A DNA stretch of 49,915 bases from Phycisphaerales bacterium (lineage in GTDB: Bacteria > Planctomycetota > Phycisphaerae > UBA1845): the NCBI GenBank assembly GCA_020350565.1, contig CP070718.1, positions 3,664,387 to 3,714,301 on the forward strand. The letters run 5' to 3'. Positions 35,418 to 44,196 of the stretch are shown piece by piece (the stretch's first letter is position 1; each line of letters begins with the position of its first letter). A program made the translations under genes and the position numbers. The notes below the pieces were generated by a model. The model made no database searches. It saw only the letters and a list, made by a program, of their open reading frames with translations, and was not told the origin of the DNA.

Positions 35418-37397
35418 ATGAGGACCGCTCTCCTGCCTTCGCTCCTCGCCATCCTGCTGCTGTGTCCTCCTCTTCTGGCAGAGGACCCTGCCGAGGAACC
35501 CGTCCAACAGCCCATGGAGCGCTTCATACCCGCGTCGGCGAGGTGCTTCATTCACGCTTCGGATTTGCAGCAACTCGACCAGGCGCTCCGCCAGACAAAA
35601 GTGGCAAGTCTGGTGCCCCTGCTCGACGCCGCCGCTCTACAATCCGACAGCTACCCGGATCCACGTACCGCCTTGTTGCAGTTGATCGCCCAGGAGCGAA
35701 CGATCCGTAAAGAAGACCTTACAGGCAGAGAAGTTGCCGCGGTCGCTCCGTCATGGTTCCAATTGGAGCAGGCCTACTGGCTCCTGCGAGTCTCCAACCC
35801 GGCGATCATCGACGAATGGTTCCCCCCGGAAAGACGTTCCCAGGAAGACGAGACCGGCGCGATGCGCTTCTTCCTTGTCGAAGAGAACCTCGTGGTCGCC
35901 ATCCGCGACGACATCGTCGCCCTGGGGCAACGCGATGCGGGCAATGTCCTTTTGGGTGAAACGATGGCGCTCATGGCCGATGCCGGCGGCGAGACTCTTG
36001 AGGACTCAGAGTCGTACATAAGACTCGTCGAGACGTTGCCATCCTCGCCCGTGGGGCTGGCCTACCTCGCACACAGCGAGCCCGACGAGCAGAGCATGCC
36101 TCATCTCAGCTCGTTGGGTGCGGATTTCGAGCACGCCGCGATCGGGCTGAACGTGCAATCCGATCGACTCAACGTCGCTATTCGTACGTCGCCGGCACAC
36201 CACCAGGATCACACCACCATCTCCGATGATGCCGTCGAACAGCTTCTAAGGCTCCCGCGCGCCACCTTGCTCGCGCTGGCCACCACATTCCAGGCAAATC
36301 ATCTCTTCGAAGAAGAGACAAGCCGCGCCTCCGCAAACCCACTCGAGCGCGCGCTTAGAGCCTTGCGACGTTTCGCAGGTGACAGCCAGTCCGGAGGAGG
36401 CCCCTTCTCTACGCTGGGGCCTAACCTCATTATCACCTGGAATCCGAATCTAAGGGGGTACGGTGCAGTCCCGCAGGTCGCCGTCCTGATGGAATGCGAG
36501 GATCCTGCTGCGGTTCGCGATGAAGTGGAAGCGATGGCCGAACGCATGCTTCCGATCCTCGAATCCGTCTATCAATCCGAGCCGCATACCGGAGCGCGCA
36601 TCGAGTACAGCCGGTATTTCGGAACGAAAATCGTCCAGATTCCCATGCGGAAGCATGCGGCCAAGTCAGACTACCCATTCATCAAGCTGCTCAAGCGGGC
36701 GACGCCCTCGTTCGCCGCCGTCGATGGCTGGTTCGTCTTTGCGATGAGCCCCGAGCACATCCGTCAGATCATCCGCTGCAACAACGAGTTATCCAGGTCG
36801 TGGGACGCTGTGCCGCAAATCAAGGAAGCCTGTCAGCGCTATCGAAACAGCTCGACGCTGTGCATCGCACAGCCGGGACTGGCTTCGGGCATCATCGAAC
36901 GCTGGCTCCGCGACCTGGACAAAGGGGCCCCTTCCCTCCTCGATCCCAAGTGGTGGAAACCCACAGAGAAGTCCGCCCGCGACAAGCTCCGTCGATTTGG
37001 TATCGGCATGAAAGCAAGGCAGCGTCCCGGCGGCGTCGTCATCGCCAGGGTCTATGCCAACACTGCGGCAGACGGGCGACTGCAACCGGGGGATCGCATC
37101 GTCGGTGTCGACGGCGAACTGCTTGCGATGGATCGACCTAATGCCGACTTGCGGCGCCGCCTCCTCGCCTCAGAGACGAGGTCGGGACCCATCCTCAGGG
37201 TTCTCCGCGATCAAGCTTTGATCGACGTTCAACTCGTTGTGGAGGAGGAAAGAGACTCCGCAAGCCGCTGGACGCCCGCCGGTTTCCTGCGTGAACTCGC
37301 GCGTATCGGCCACTATGCAAACATCGCCGTGCTTGCAGCGGAACCCGATCAGGAAGATTCCCAATCTGTCCATCTCGTCCTTCAGGCCGCCCCGTAA
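35418..37397 (+). CDS. Secreted protein with C-terminal PDZ domain
   Basis: 659 residues from ATG 35418, chosen for its signal peptide (MRTALLPSLLAILLLCPPLL, then AEDP). GGAGG directly touches this ATG, which is unusual; a GTG about 15 codons upstream is an alternative. The body (about 30-520) is of unknown fold and is widespread in style among planctomycete exported proteins (MERFIPASARCFIHASDLQQ). A PDZ domain lies near about 535-620: GIGMKARQRPGGVVIARVYA and LQPGDRIVGVDGELLAMDRP. No protease residues recognised, so it is probably a peptide-binding or scaffold protein. It follows the sigma/anti-sigma pair by 289 bp and could be in their regulon. Confidence 0.78.
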   Translation: MRTALLPSLLAILLLCPPLLAEDPAEEPVQQPMERFIPASARCFIHASDLQQLDQALRQTKVASLVPLLDAAALQSDSYPDPRTALLQLIAQERTIRKEDLTGREVAAVAPSWFQLEQAYWLLRVSNPAIIDEWFPPERRSQEDETGAMRFFLVEENLVVAIRDDIVALGQRDAGNVLLGETMALMADAGGETLEDSESYIRLVETLPSSPVGLAYLAHSEPDEQSMPHLSSLGADFEHAAIGLNVQSDRLNVAIRTSPAHHQDHTTISDDAVEQLLRLPRATLLALATTFQANHLFEEETSRASANPLERALRALRRFAGDSQSGGGPFSTLGPNLIITWNPNLRGYGAVPQVAVLMECEDPAAVRDEVEAMAERMLPILESVYQSEPHTGARIEYSRYFGTKIVQIPMRKHAAKSDYPFIKLLKRATPSFAAVDGWFVFAMSPEHIRQIIRCNNELSRSWDAVPQIKEACQRYRNSSTLCIAQPGLASGIIERWLRDLDKGAPSLLDPKWWKPTEKSARDKLRRFGIGMKARQRPGGVVIARVYANTAADGRLQPGDRIVGVDGELLAMDRPNADLRRRLLASETRSGPILRVLRDQALIDVQLVVEEERDSASRWTPAGFLRELARIGHYANIAVLAAEPDQEDSQSVHLVLQAAP

Positions 37398-38781
37398 GAA
37401 ACCCAGCTCAGATCCGGACTTGCTCAATTGCACGCGGATAAGACGATCGACAAGTAGTCCGCGCCTCTGAAACTCCTTTTGCAGGGACAGGGCGGCGAAC
37501 GGATCACGCCCAGACTTGAGACAAGCATTCGCTGCAGCCGGTGCAACCGAACGCACGAAAACGCCGGGCAGCCATCTCATCGCAAGCTGGTCTGGCTGCC
37601 CGGCTCTCCTGCGTTCGAATCCCAGTATGTGCCACCTCACAAGATTTTTCAATCCGGGAAATACCTGATCTTCGGCTTTCGGGTCCCAGGCTGGCGGATC
37701 GACCGGAATCCGTTCATCGGCCCAAAGGCCGCCGCGGGAACAAGAATCGAAGCGCACTTAAGGCCGGAAGCGCCCCATTGGGGCAAATACGCCCTTCGCG
37801 TACAGCCGCCCAAACCTTCAAACCTTGACCAAAAGCCGTCGCAGACCTGCAATCAGCGGTCCGCAGGTCCGTGGAACACCTTCCTTCTCGTGTATCTCCT
37901 CCGCATAGCGATCTGCGGACGCCCGGATCCCCAGACGACGCCCGAAACGCTCCTTGAGTTCGATCGACCGCGCGGTTCCGCGCGTTATGACCTCACCGAG
38001 GTGGCCGCAAACCTCATCTGCGCTGACGTAGACGAGGCGATCATCGCACGGATTGGATTCGATATGACGGTTTGCACAAGTGATGTTGCATGACGACTCC
38101 CGTGTTGATCCACAAAACCTTGATAATTTTCAAGAACACGAACGCGCGCCCGGCCGTCCGCAGTCACCTCCGAACTCTTGAACTTCGCCGGACAAAGCGC
38201 TGGCGACTCAGGTTGCGTCGTCTGATTCTTCCGTTGTTACCGGCCTGAAACAATGTTCTTAGCCCTTCACTTACGGCTTGACCGGCGAAACCCGACGAGG
38301 CGCGCCTTCCCTTCGGCAGCCGACAGAAGATCGGCCGTCCTGACCTCCGGGAACGATCGCAGACACTACCGCGAACTGCTTTACGCAACAGGGTGCGAAT
38401 CAGAATCGCCGGCCTTTCACGGCCTTTTCCCCTTGTTTCAAGGCTAAAAGAGCGTATCCAACCTCGCTCTCACGTTAACGTTCCTGCTCGTCTTGTTCGC
38501 GGTCACCGAAAGTCTCCCACCTCGGCGACCATTTCCTGCCGCGAGGGGGAAGCCCGACTCCGGACACCCCGTCAGCGCGACCTTCGGGCCGGAACATAGG
38601 CCGTCATACCTTCCGGACACCTGCACGTACTGCTCTTGGCAAACAGCACGGGGATGGAACCGCAAAAGCCTTTTGCTAGAATGGAATGACCAATGGACGA
38701 ATCCTGCCGATAAGCATCTTGACGCATCGTCCGGAGTGGAAAGTAAGGCGTAGCCTTGATCGATTCCTGAAGGAGAAGCAC
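37398..38781. other. 1.4-kb intergenic region with palindromes
   Basis: No supported gene. It contains an 11-bp inverted repeat GCCGGGCAGCC / GGCTGCCCGGC (37563-37573 and 37594-37604, 20-nt loop) and a short palindrome GCAAAAG-C-CTTTTGC (38662-38676) followed by TAGAAT, which may mark an operator and -10 element of the UGA-containing DUF1573 gene 105 bp downstream. Confidence 0.5.
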
Positions 38782-40329
38782 ATGTTGAGAACTCACGGAT
38801 CAGTACAGTCCGGCCGACACTTGGGCTCCTTGTTCCGCGTGAACCTGAGCGTGTTGTGCCTGCTGGCTTTCACGGGATACCTCTTCGCGCAAGAGCCCGG
38901 ACCAAAGGGCCAGGGTAGCAAGAAGCCGGCCGACGAAACGCAAAAGCCGGAGCCGAAAGCACCCTCGAAAAAACCCACGCAAGAGGGACACAACATCACC
39001 CCCAAGCCCACTCAGCCGAGAGTGATACCGGCGCCCAATCCCAAAGCTCGCCCCGGTCTGTCAAGCGGGAGAGAGACACCAGGAAAGCCCGCCGCACCGA
39101 AGTCGCTTAGGGGCACACAGCGCTCCAAAAGGGGCAGAGCCAGTGCCGGATTCCAGATGGATCCCAACACCAAGTGGGCGTGTGACAAAACGGTCGTCGA
39201 ACTCGAACCGGTCTGGCGAGGGGAGGATCGGCTGACATTCGCTTTCGATATTCGCAATGAAGGAACGGCCGACCTGAGGTTCCGCGCCAAAGGCGGGTGA
39301 GGGACCAAATTCAACGGTCGGGCCGACCGTACGGTAAAGCCGGGTGAGACGGATCATCTTGAAGTCAGCTTCCACTGCCGCAAGCTCAAGAGCAAGTTCA
39401 CCCGAGACATCAAAGTAACCACCAACGATCCAACGAAGCCAAGCGTCACCCTCACGTGCAAGGGACAGATCCTCGAGCCGATGATCGTAGAACCAAAGCT
39501 TTTGAACTTCGGCCAGGTCTCGCGCCTGCAAGAAGTCGCCCCAAAGAAAGCCGTTTTGACAAAAGGCGACGGCGGACCGATCAGCCCCAAGCTGAAGCCC
39601 TTCGAACAGACCGGCATCGAGGCTGATTTGAAGGAGATCAAGCCGGGCGAAACGTATGAACTCGAAGTGAAATTGGCCGAGGAGTTCGATGGCAAGCTGG
39701 GCCGGGCGGATCTTGAACTGGAAACGGGTGTCGCTGAAGCTCCCGTGATCAAGTTCCAGGTGTTCGCTCGATGGCTTCCCCGACTGGTCGCGAAGCCCAG
39801 ATACTTCTCGCTCCCGATGCAGCCCTCCGTCGATACGGAATTGCGCGTCAACCTGGAATGGGATGACAAGAAGCCCCATAAGGTTGAAAATCTCAGCGTC
39901 GATGACCCGGACCTCCAAGTGCGCCTCGAGGAGAACGACGGGCAACAGGAAGTAGTCCTTGTCGTGCCGGCCGGGTACCGACCCCTGACCAACAGGCGCA
40001 CCATCCTCATGGAGACGGACGATCCCACGGTGAAGAAATTCCAGATCCAAGCCATCGCCAAGCGGGACTACAAGCCGCTTCGCGCGGCCCCCACTACTCC
40101 CCCAAAACCCGTTGTCACCAAGGGGGAAACGGAGCCCGCCGCAATCCGCGCGAAAGCAGAAGCCGTCGAGACGGGAAGCACCGCGAAAACGGCCACACTG
40201 GAAGCGAAAGGGATCGAGAAAACCTCGATCAAAGAGGTCGCCAAACGAAAGAGGAAGGATACGTCCGATCCGGAAGAGCAACCCTCTGAGTCAAAAGAAG
40301 AGGCAACGAAGGCCAAAGGGAAGCCGTAG
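38782..40329 (+). CDS. Exported DUF1573 protein with one in-frame UGA: candidate selenoprotein
   Basis: 515 codons from ATG 38782 (AAGGAG seven bases upstream). Signal peptide about 16-37 (FRVNLSVLCLLAFTGYLFAQ). A Pro/Lys-rich linker leads to a DUF1573-type domain (about 130-225) with NEGTADLRFRAKGG, then codon 173 UGA (39298-39300), then GTKFNGRADRTVKPGET and TNDPTKP. Against the paralogue at 31163 (NEGTAPLEILKVRRTCGCTE, with PGET and TNDPSNP), the UGA falls on the first Cys of CGC, allowing one gap. The frame stays open for 342 more codons with coding-like sequence and normal domain structure. ACGGTCG-GGC-CGACCGT (39314-39330) is a 7-bp hairpin placed like a bacterial SECIS. No thioredoxin domain here. 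Alternatives: a Cys codon mutated to stop, or a sequencing error. Confidence 0.7.
39314..39330 (+). promoter_or_regulatory. SECIS-like hairpin behind the in-frame UGA
   Basis: Stem ACGGTCG (39314-39320) and CGACCGT (39324-39330), apical loop GGC (39321-39323). The first loop base is G and is 21 nt after the UGA, within the 16-37 nt window and loop rule used for bacterial SECIS elements. Whether it is functional is not shown. Confidence 0.5.
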
Positions 40330-40346
40330 CTCTCGTTGAAACAAAC

Positions 40347-40466
40347 TGGAAAAGGGGACATTCTACTTTTTCCTCGACGATCCAGGTCCCGGCCGGACAT
40401 CAAGCGTGGTGCTCCCGGCCGGGCTCAGCGACCAGGGACGTCGAAAAGTAGAATGTCCCCTTTCCA
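40347..40466. repeat. Inverted-repeat element, AAAAGGGGAC family, second type (copy C)
   Basis: TGGAAAAGGGGACATTCTAC (starting about 40347) pairs with GTAGAATGTCCCCTTTCCA (ending 40466); the arms extend through CTTTTT..TCGA and TCGAAAAG. The centre holds CCCGGCCGG and CCCGGCCGGG, which can also pair. The outer core AAAAGGGGACA is shared with copies A and B, but the interior differs, so this is a related second type. It begins 18 bp after the stop of the UGA-containing gene. Confidence 0.75.
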
Positions 40467-40577
40467 TGCGCAGCCGTGAGCGATGCGGCGACAATCCCAC
40501 CGCATCCAAAAGCCTTGCCGCACGCGCGGCCATACGGCCATCGCACTGAGGATGCCTACGTCCTTCCTCTGCACGCC

Positions 40578-41123
40578 CTAATAGATCAACTTACCGTCGC
40601 TTTCACCTGAAGGCTCTGCATCTTCCCAGCCCCGCCGCACAAGGCCGAGACCGTAGATGCAGCATTCAAAGTCTTCGCTGAGATGGCGGAAGAGGGCGGG
40701 CGAAGGGGCAGCCGCGTTGTCGGTCAAATCCGACACGATGGCGTATGATTGCTTGCCCTGAGTCACGTAGTCCAGGAGAACGTCCGTGCTCCTCCTGCGC
40801 ACCAGTCTCAGGTGCTCCGGGTAGACACCCGTCCAGAACAGCGTGTAGTCCCCGATATGACGGTACATGAGACGATCACGCTCGGTCTCGTCTTTCGGCT
40901 TGTCATCGCACACCACGGAGAGCATCGCCACAATCTGACTCAACGGCCTGTCCGTCATGTTACGCAGCGCATCGAGCTGATCGACGTGCGTGAAAGTCAC
41001 CAGCAGATCGGCCAGATAATCCGTCAGCTCCGCATCGCAGATCCCGATTTGCGTACAGAAGGCGTCGTCCAGCAGTCCTCTGAACAGACGCCGCAGCGGG
41101 TGATCTCGTCGAATCGGTAGCAT
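40578..41123 (-). CDS. Hypothetical protein
   Basis: 181 residues from ATG 41123 (AAGGAAG about ten bases upstream). It starts MLPIRRDHPLRRLFRGLLDD; mostly helical, cytoplasmic, with LADLLVTFTHVDQLDALRNM and a region HIGDYTLFWTGVYPEHLRLV. No family recognised. Gene faces the same way as its minus-strand neighbours but is separated from the next one by a terminator. Confidence 0.68.
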   Translation of the reverse strand: MLPIRRDHPLRRLFRGLLDDAFCTQIGICDAELTDYLADLLVTFTHVDQLDALRNMTDRPLSQIVAMLSVVCDDKPKDETERDRLMYRHIGDYTLFWTGVYPEHLRLVRRRSTDVLLDYVTQGKQSYAIVSDLTDNAAAPSPALFRHLSEDFECCIYGLGLVRRGWEDAEPSGESDGKLIY

Positions 41124-41327
41124 GACCGGAACTTCCTTTCGCACCCATGCCGACGAACAAACAGCCGTCGAATAGATCCGTCGTCCGTCCATTAAAGCGT
41201 AGGATTCCATTTTCGGCTGGGCAAACGCCGATCCGCCTGGCGGACACAGCTTTACGTTCGCCTCCGCGGGTTATCGGGATTTGCGTTCTCTGGTTGCGCG
41301 CTTTTGGTGACACTTGACAAAAGCCCG

Positions 41328-41363
41328 AAAAAAAAGAGCGGCTCGATTTGACCAATCGAACCG
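41328..41363 (-). terminator. Intrinsic terminator after the Lys-rich secreted protein gene
   Basis: On the minus strand GCGGTTCGATT (stem start) pairs with AATCGAGCCGC around GGTCA, followed by TCTTTTTTTT. It lies about 60 bp after the stop at 41426. Confidence 0.85.
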
Positions 41364-41425
41364 CCCCTCGGATCGACGTTTTGAAAGTGAACAGCGCGCC
41401 TTCCTGCGCGGTACAAACCGCTCTC

Positions 41426-42634
41426 CTACGGCTTGTCGTCCTTTGCCGACTCGCTTGCCTTCGGCTTCTTCGCTTTCGGGGTATGCTTCTTTGGTGACTG
41501 TTTCTTCGGCGATTGTTTCTTTCCGGAGCTCTTGGACGTGTCTTTCTTCTCCGTCCGTTCTTTCTTTGCGCCTTTGGCTTTGTTCTGCTCGTACCGCTCT
41601 CGCTGTGCGGTGGTCAATTGCGCGACCAGGCGCTCTTCCATCTGCTGGAACATCCCGTTGACCGGCTCGAGCAGTTGGCGATGTTCCTCTTCGGCCGCCT
41701 TGCTCGCTTCGTGGTCCTTGAGCGTCAGCGCTCGTTCCTGCTTGGCCATCGCCCGCGATATCTTGTCCTTGTTCGCATCAAGATAAGACTGCGCCCGCCC
41801 CTTGTACTCCTTGAGGATCGATCGAGCGTTGCCCGTCTGCGCCGCATCCAACTCGTTGTCTTTGATAAACGCCTCGACCCATGCCTCGAACATGGTGGGG
41901 CTGAAGATTTCCTCCCTCGGCTCGGGTGTGGTGGTTTGGACCTTGCCTTGATTCTCCTTACTGGGTAGCCATCCATCCGGCGGCTTGTCGGGTCTGGGAG
42001 GCTCACCGGGGTACCGCTGGGGAACGGGGAAGATTCCGGCATCTTTCGGGTTCCCCTCCGCCCAGCTCCGAAGGTTCTCGTCGATCTCCTTGAACTGGCG
42101 GTCAATGTCAGCCAGATCCCAATCATGCAACGTCCTTTGCTTCTCCTCCAGACACTCTCTCCACACTTCATTCGCGTCGAGGATCGCCTCCAGAGCGGCC
42201 TGGGCGAGCGGTCGACCTACGCGACCCACGCGCATCACCTCCGCCTTATCCTCCGGGGGGGCCCCCGCAAGTTGAGCCTTGATCAGCGTGCGGATCGCCG
42301 GCCAGATCTCGTCGTGATGTTCCTCCAGGAACAAAGTCACCCGCTCCCGCATCAAGTCTTCCGTTATCTGCGTCTGCTTATCGTTGAGGTTGTAGCGCGC
42401 CGCTATGTTCCGCACGGACTGCATCATGATCTGTTCAACCGTGCCCCACTCGGGAGGCAACGTATCCGCCGGCGGCTGAGGCGCCTGAGCCGGCTGATCA
42501 GGCTGCGTCGAATCGGGCTTCGACTCCTGCGCAGTGGCCGACCCGCAGAGTGTCACTACGCTCAACGCCAACACCGTCGCAAAACACACCAAACCTGATC
42601 CGCGTAGAATGGTCATAAGCATCATCGTCCTCAT
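41426..42634 (-). CDS. Secreted helical protein with Lys-rich tail, unknown function
   Basis: 402 residues from ATG 42634; four clustered ATGs (42634, 42625, 42622, 42616) are possible. Signal peptide (about 8-35: LRGSGLVCFATVLALSVVTL, ending near ATAQE). A Pro/Gln-rich linker leads to two long helical stretches (about 60-180; about 245-355, with FEAWVEAFIKDNELDAAQT and ATLTTAQRERYEQNKAKG-like end). The tail (about 360-402) is a Lys/Pro/Ser run with repeats PKKQSPKKQSPKKHTPKAKK. No catalytic motif seen. The helical part resembles LTXXQ-type regulators or Spy-like chaperones only loosely. Confidence 0.72.
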   Translation of the reverse strand: MRTMMLMTILRGSGLVCFATVLALSVVTLCGSATAQESKPDSTQPDQPAQAPQPPADTLPPEWGTVEQIMMQSVRNIAARYNLNDKQTQITEDLMRERVTLFLEEHHDEIWPAIRTLIKAQLAGAPPEDKAEVMRVGRVGRPLAQAALEAILDANEVWRECLEEKQRTLHDWDLADIDRQFKEIDENLRSWAEGNPKDAGIFPVPQRYPGEPPRPDKPPDGWLPSKENQGKVQTTTPEPREEIFSPTMFEAWVEAFIKDNELDAAQTGNARSILKEYKGRAQSYLDANKDKISRAMAKQERALTLKDHEASKAAEEEHRQLLEPVNGMFQQMEERLVAQLTTAQRERYEQNKAKGAKKERTEKKDTSKSSGKKQSPKKQSPKKHTPKAKKPKASESAKDDKP

Positions 42635-42849
42635 CGTACAGTGCCCCCGCTTAGGCTCACACCGCGCCATTCTCCTACTACTATAACCCTTGCTGACTGT
42701 CCAGGTTGCATTTACGCAGCCCCACAAGCATTCCCGCCCGGAGGGGACCCCGGGGCTTGCCCACCAGCCAAGGCAAACAGAGACCCAGACCGGCACTCCC
42801 TGTGACTTCCATTCAGGGTGACCCAGTGTTCATCCACGAGCCGAGTCGT

Positions 42850-44196
42850 TCAGACGACCCTGGCCTTGCAAAGATGGCTAATCAACGAACCGATGAGATG
42901 GTTAAAGCGGTACACCCACCACCACCGCCATAGTCTGCGAAGGACTCGGCTGTCCGGTTGGTTCTTCAGCGCCTTCTTGAGCATCCGGCGGCCTTCCCCC
43001 CACTGCCCCAACCGGACATAGGCGATGACGGCTTTCTGCATGGCCAAACCGTAGTCCGGCTTGTGCCGCAGCGACTCCAGACAGTGGTTCAGCCCGGCTT
43101 TATAGTTGCCCGACTGGAACAGGCACACCGCCAGGTTGTGGTGGGCAAAGGCATGGCTGTTCTCTAGCGCGAGAACGCGACGGAAACACTCCTCCGCGCG
43201 ATCCACCTTGCCCAGCGCGAGGTAGCAGTTCCCCAGGACCATCAGCGCCGAGACGGACGGGGACTTCTCATCGACGGCAGCTTCAAGGCAATGGCGGGCT
43301 TGGTCGTAGTCGCCGAGACGCAGATAGGCCTCCCCCATCCGGGCCCGAAGCTCCTTCTCACCGTCCCCGTCAACACTCGCCTCCGCCAGGCGAAAATGCT
43401 CGATCGCCTTCGCCGCTTCCCCTCTTTCCAGCAGCAGCTTGCCGAGCCCCAGATGAGCCTGCCAGTATGAAGGGTCCAGCTCGATGATTTGAGCCAGCTT
43501 GGCCGCGGCTGCTGCCGGCCTGCCGGATTCCAGCGCCAGCTCAGCCAGGTCGAAGAGGATATCGCTGTTCCCAGGATCGTCACGCAGCTCGGCCAGAAGG
43601 TATTCATGCGCTTCGAGCAGCTTGCCCTGAGCACGATATGCCAGGGCTATGCACTGACGAACGCCGGGATACTCCGGGTCGATGTTCAGCACCCGCTCCC
43701 AGCAATAGAGCGCCCGATCCGTCTGCCCACGCTGCGCAAGTGAGTTGCCAATATTGAAAAAGCAGTGTGGGCACTCGGGGTCCAGTTCCTGCGCAAGGTA
43801 AAACATCTCCTCAGCCTGGTCATGTCGGCCCAGGTCGGCATAGATGGCAACACGCTGGCAGTACGCCGGCTCAAAGTCAGGATATTGCCGAGACAGCTCG
43901 GCAAAGATGGAGAGGGCTTGCGTATACTTGCGCAGCTTGGCAAGGTCGGCCCCGTAGGCCAACGAGATCTCTCGATCACCCGGCTCGAGTTCCAGAGAGC
44001 GCTCATAAGCCTCGGCCGCTTCAGCACATCGATCGAGTTCGTCCAGAATGTAGCCCCGGTGGGCATGCCATGAGGCATTGTGCGGATTGATCTCCAGCGC
44101 GGCCTCGATCTCCGCGAGGGCTTCTTCCCAGCAGTGCGACTCGGACAACTGCTGCGCCCGCTCAACCCGCTGTTCCGCCTCGAACCATTCGTTCAT
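42850..44196 (-). CDS. Cytoplasmic TPR-repeat protein
   Basis: 448 residues from ATG 44196 (GGAAGG seven bases upstream; TTG 44199 possible). At least ten TPR units of 34 residues from about 10 to 400, for example AEIEAALEINPHNASWHAHR, YERSLELEPGDREI, NIGNSLAQRGQTDRALYCWE and NLAVCLFQSGNYKAGLNHCL. No signal peptide, no catalytic domain. The C-terminus is unusual: RRLWRWWWVYRFNHLIGSLI, a Trp-rich amphipathic or membrane-touching helix. Probably a scaffold for protein complexes; partner unknown. Confidence 0.88.
   Translation of the reverse strand: MNEWFEAEQRVERAQQLSESHCWEEALAEIEAALEINPHNASWHAHRGYILDELDRCAEAAEAYERSLELEPGDREISLAYGADLAKLRKYTQALSIFAELSRQYPDFEPAYCQRVAIYADLGRHDQAEEMFYLAQELDPECPHCFFNIGNSLAQRGQTDRALYCWERVLNIDPEYPGVRQCIALAYRAQGKLLEAHEYLLAELRDDPGNSDILFDLAELALESGRPAAAAAKLAQIIELDPSYWQAHLGLGKLLLERGEAAKAIEHFRLAEASVDGDGEKELRARMGEAYLRLGDYDQARHCLEAAVDEKSPSVSALMVLGNCYLALGKVDRAEECFRRVLALENSHAFAHHNLAVCLFQSGNYKAGLNHCLESLRHKPDYGLAMQKAVIAYVRLGQWGEGRRMLKKALKNQPDSRVLRRLWRWWWVYRFNHLIGSLISHLCKARVV

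Noticed and set aside
37585-37635. T-loop-like GTTCGAATCC, possible tRNA
   Set aside because: The surrounding sequence does not fold as a tRNA: no acceptor or D arm pairs, and the T stem has a mismatch. The upstream pairing is a simple 11-bp hairpin.
37479-38093. Plus-strand open frame of 204 codons
   Set aside because: Spans a strong inverted repeat, no ribosome site and no recognisable fold or family.
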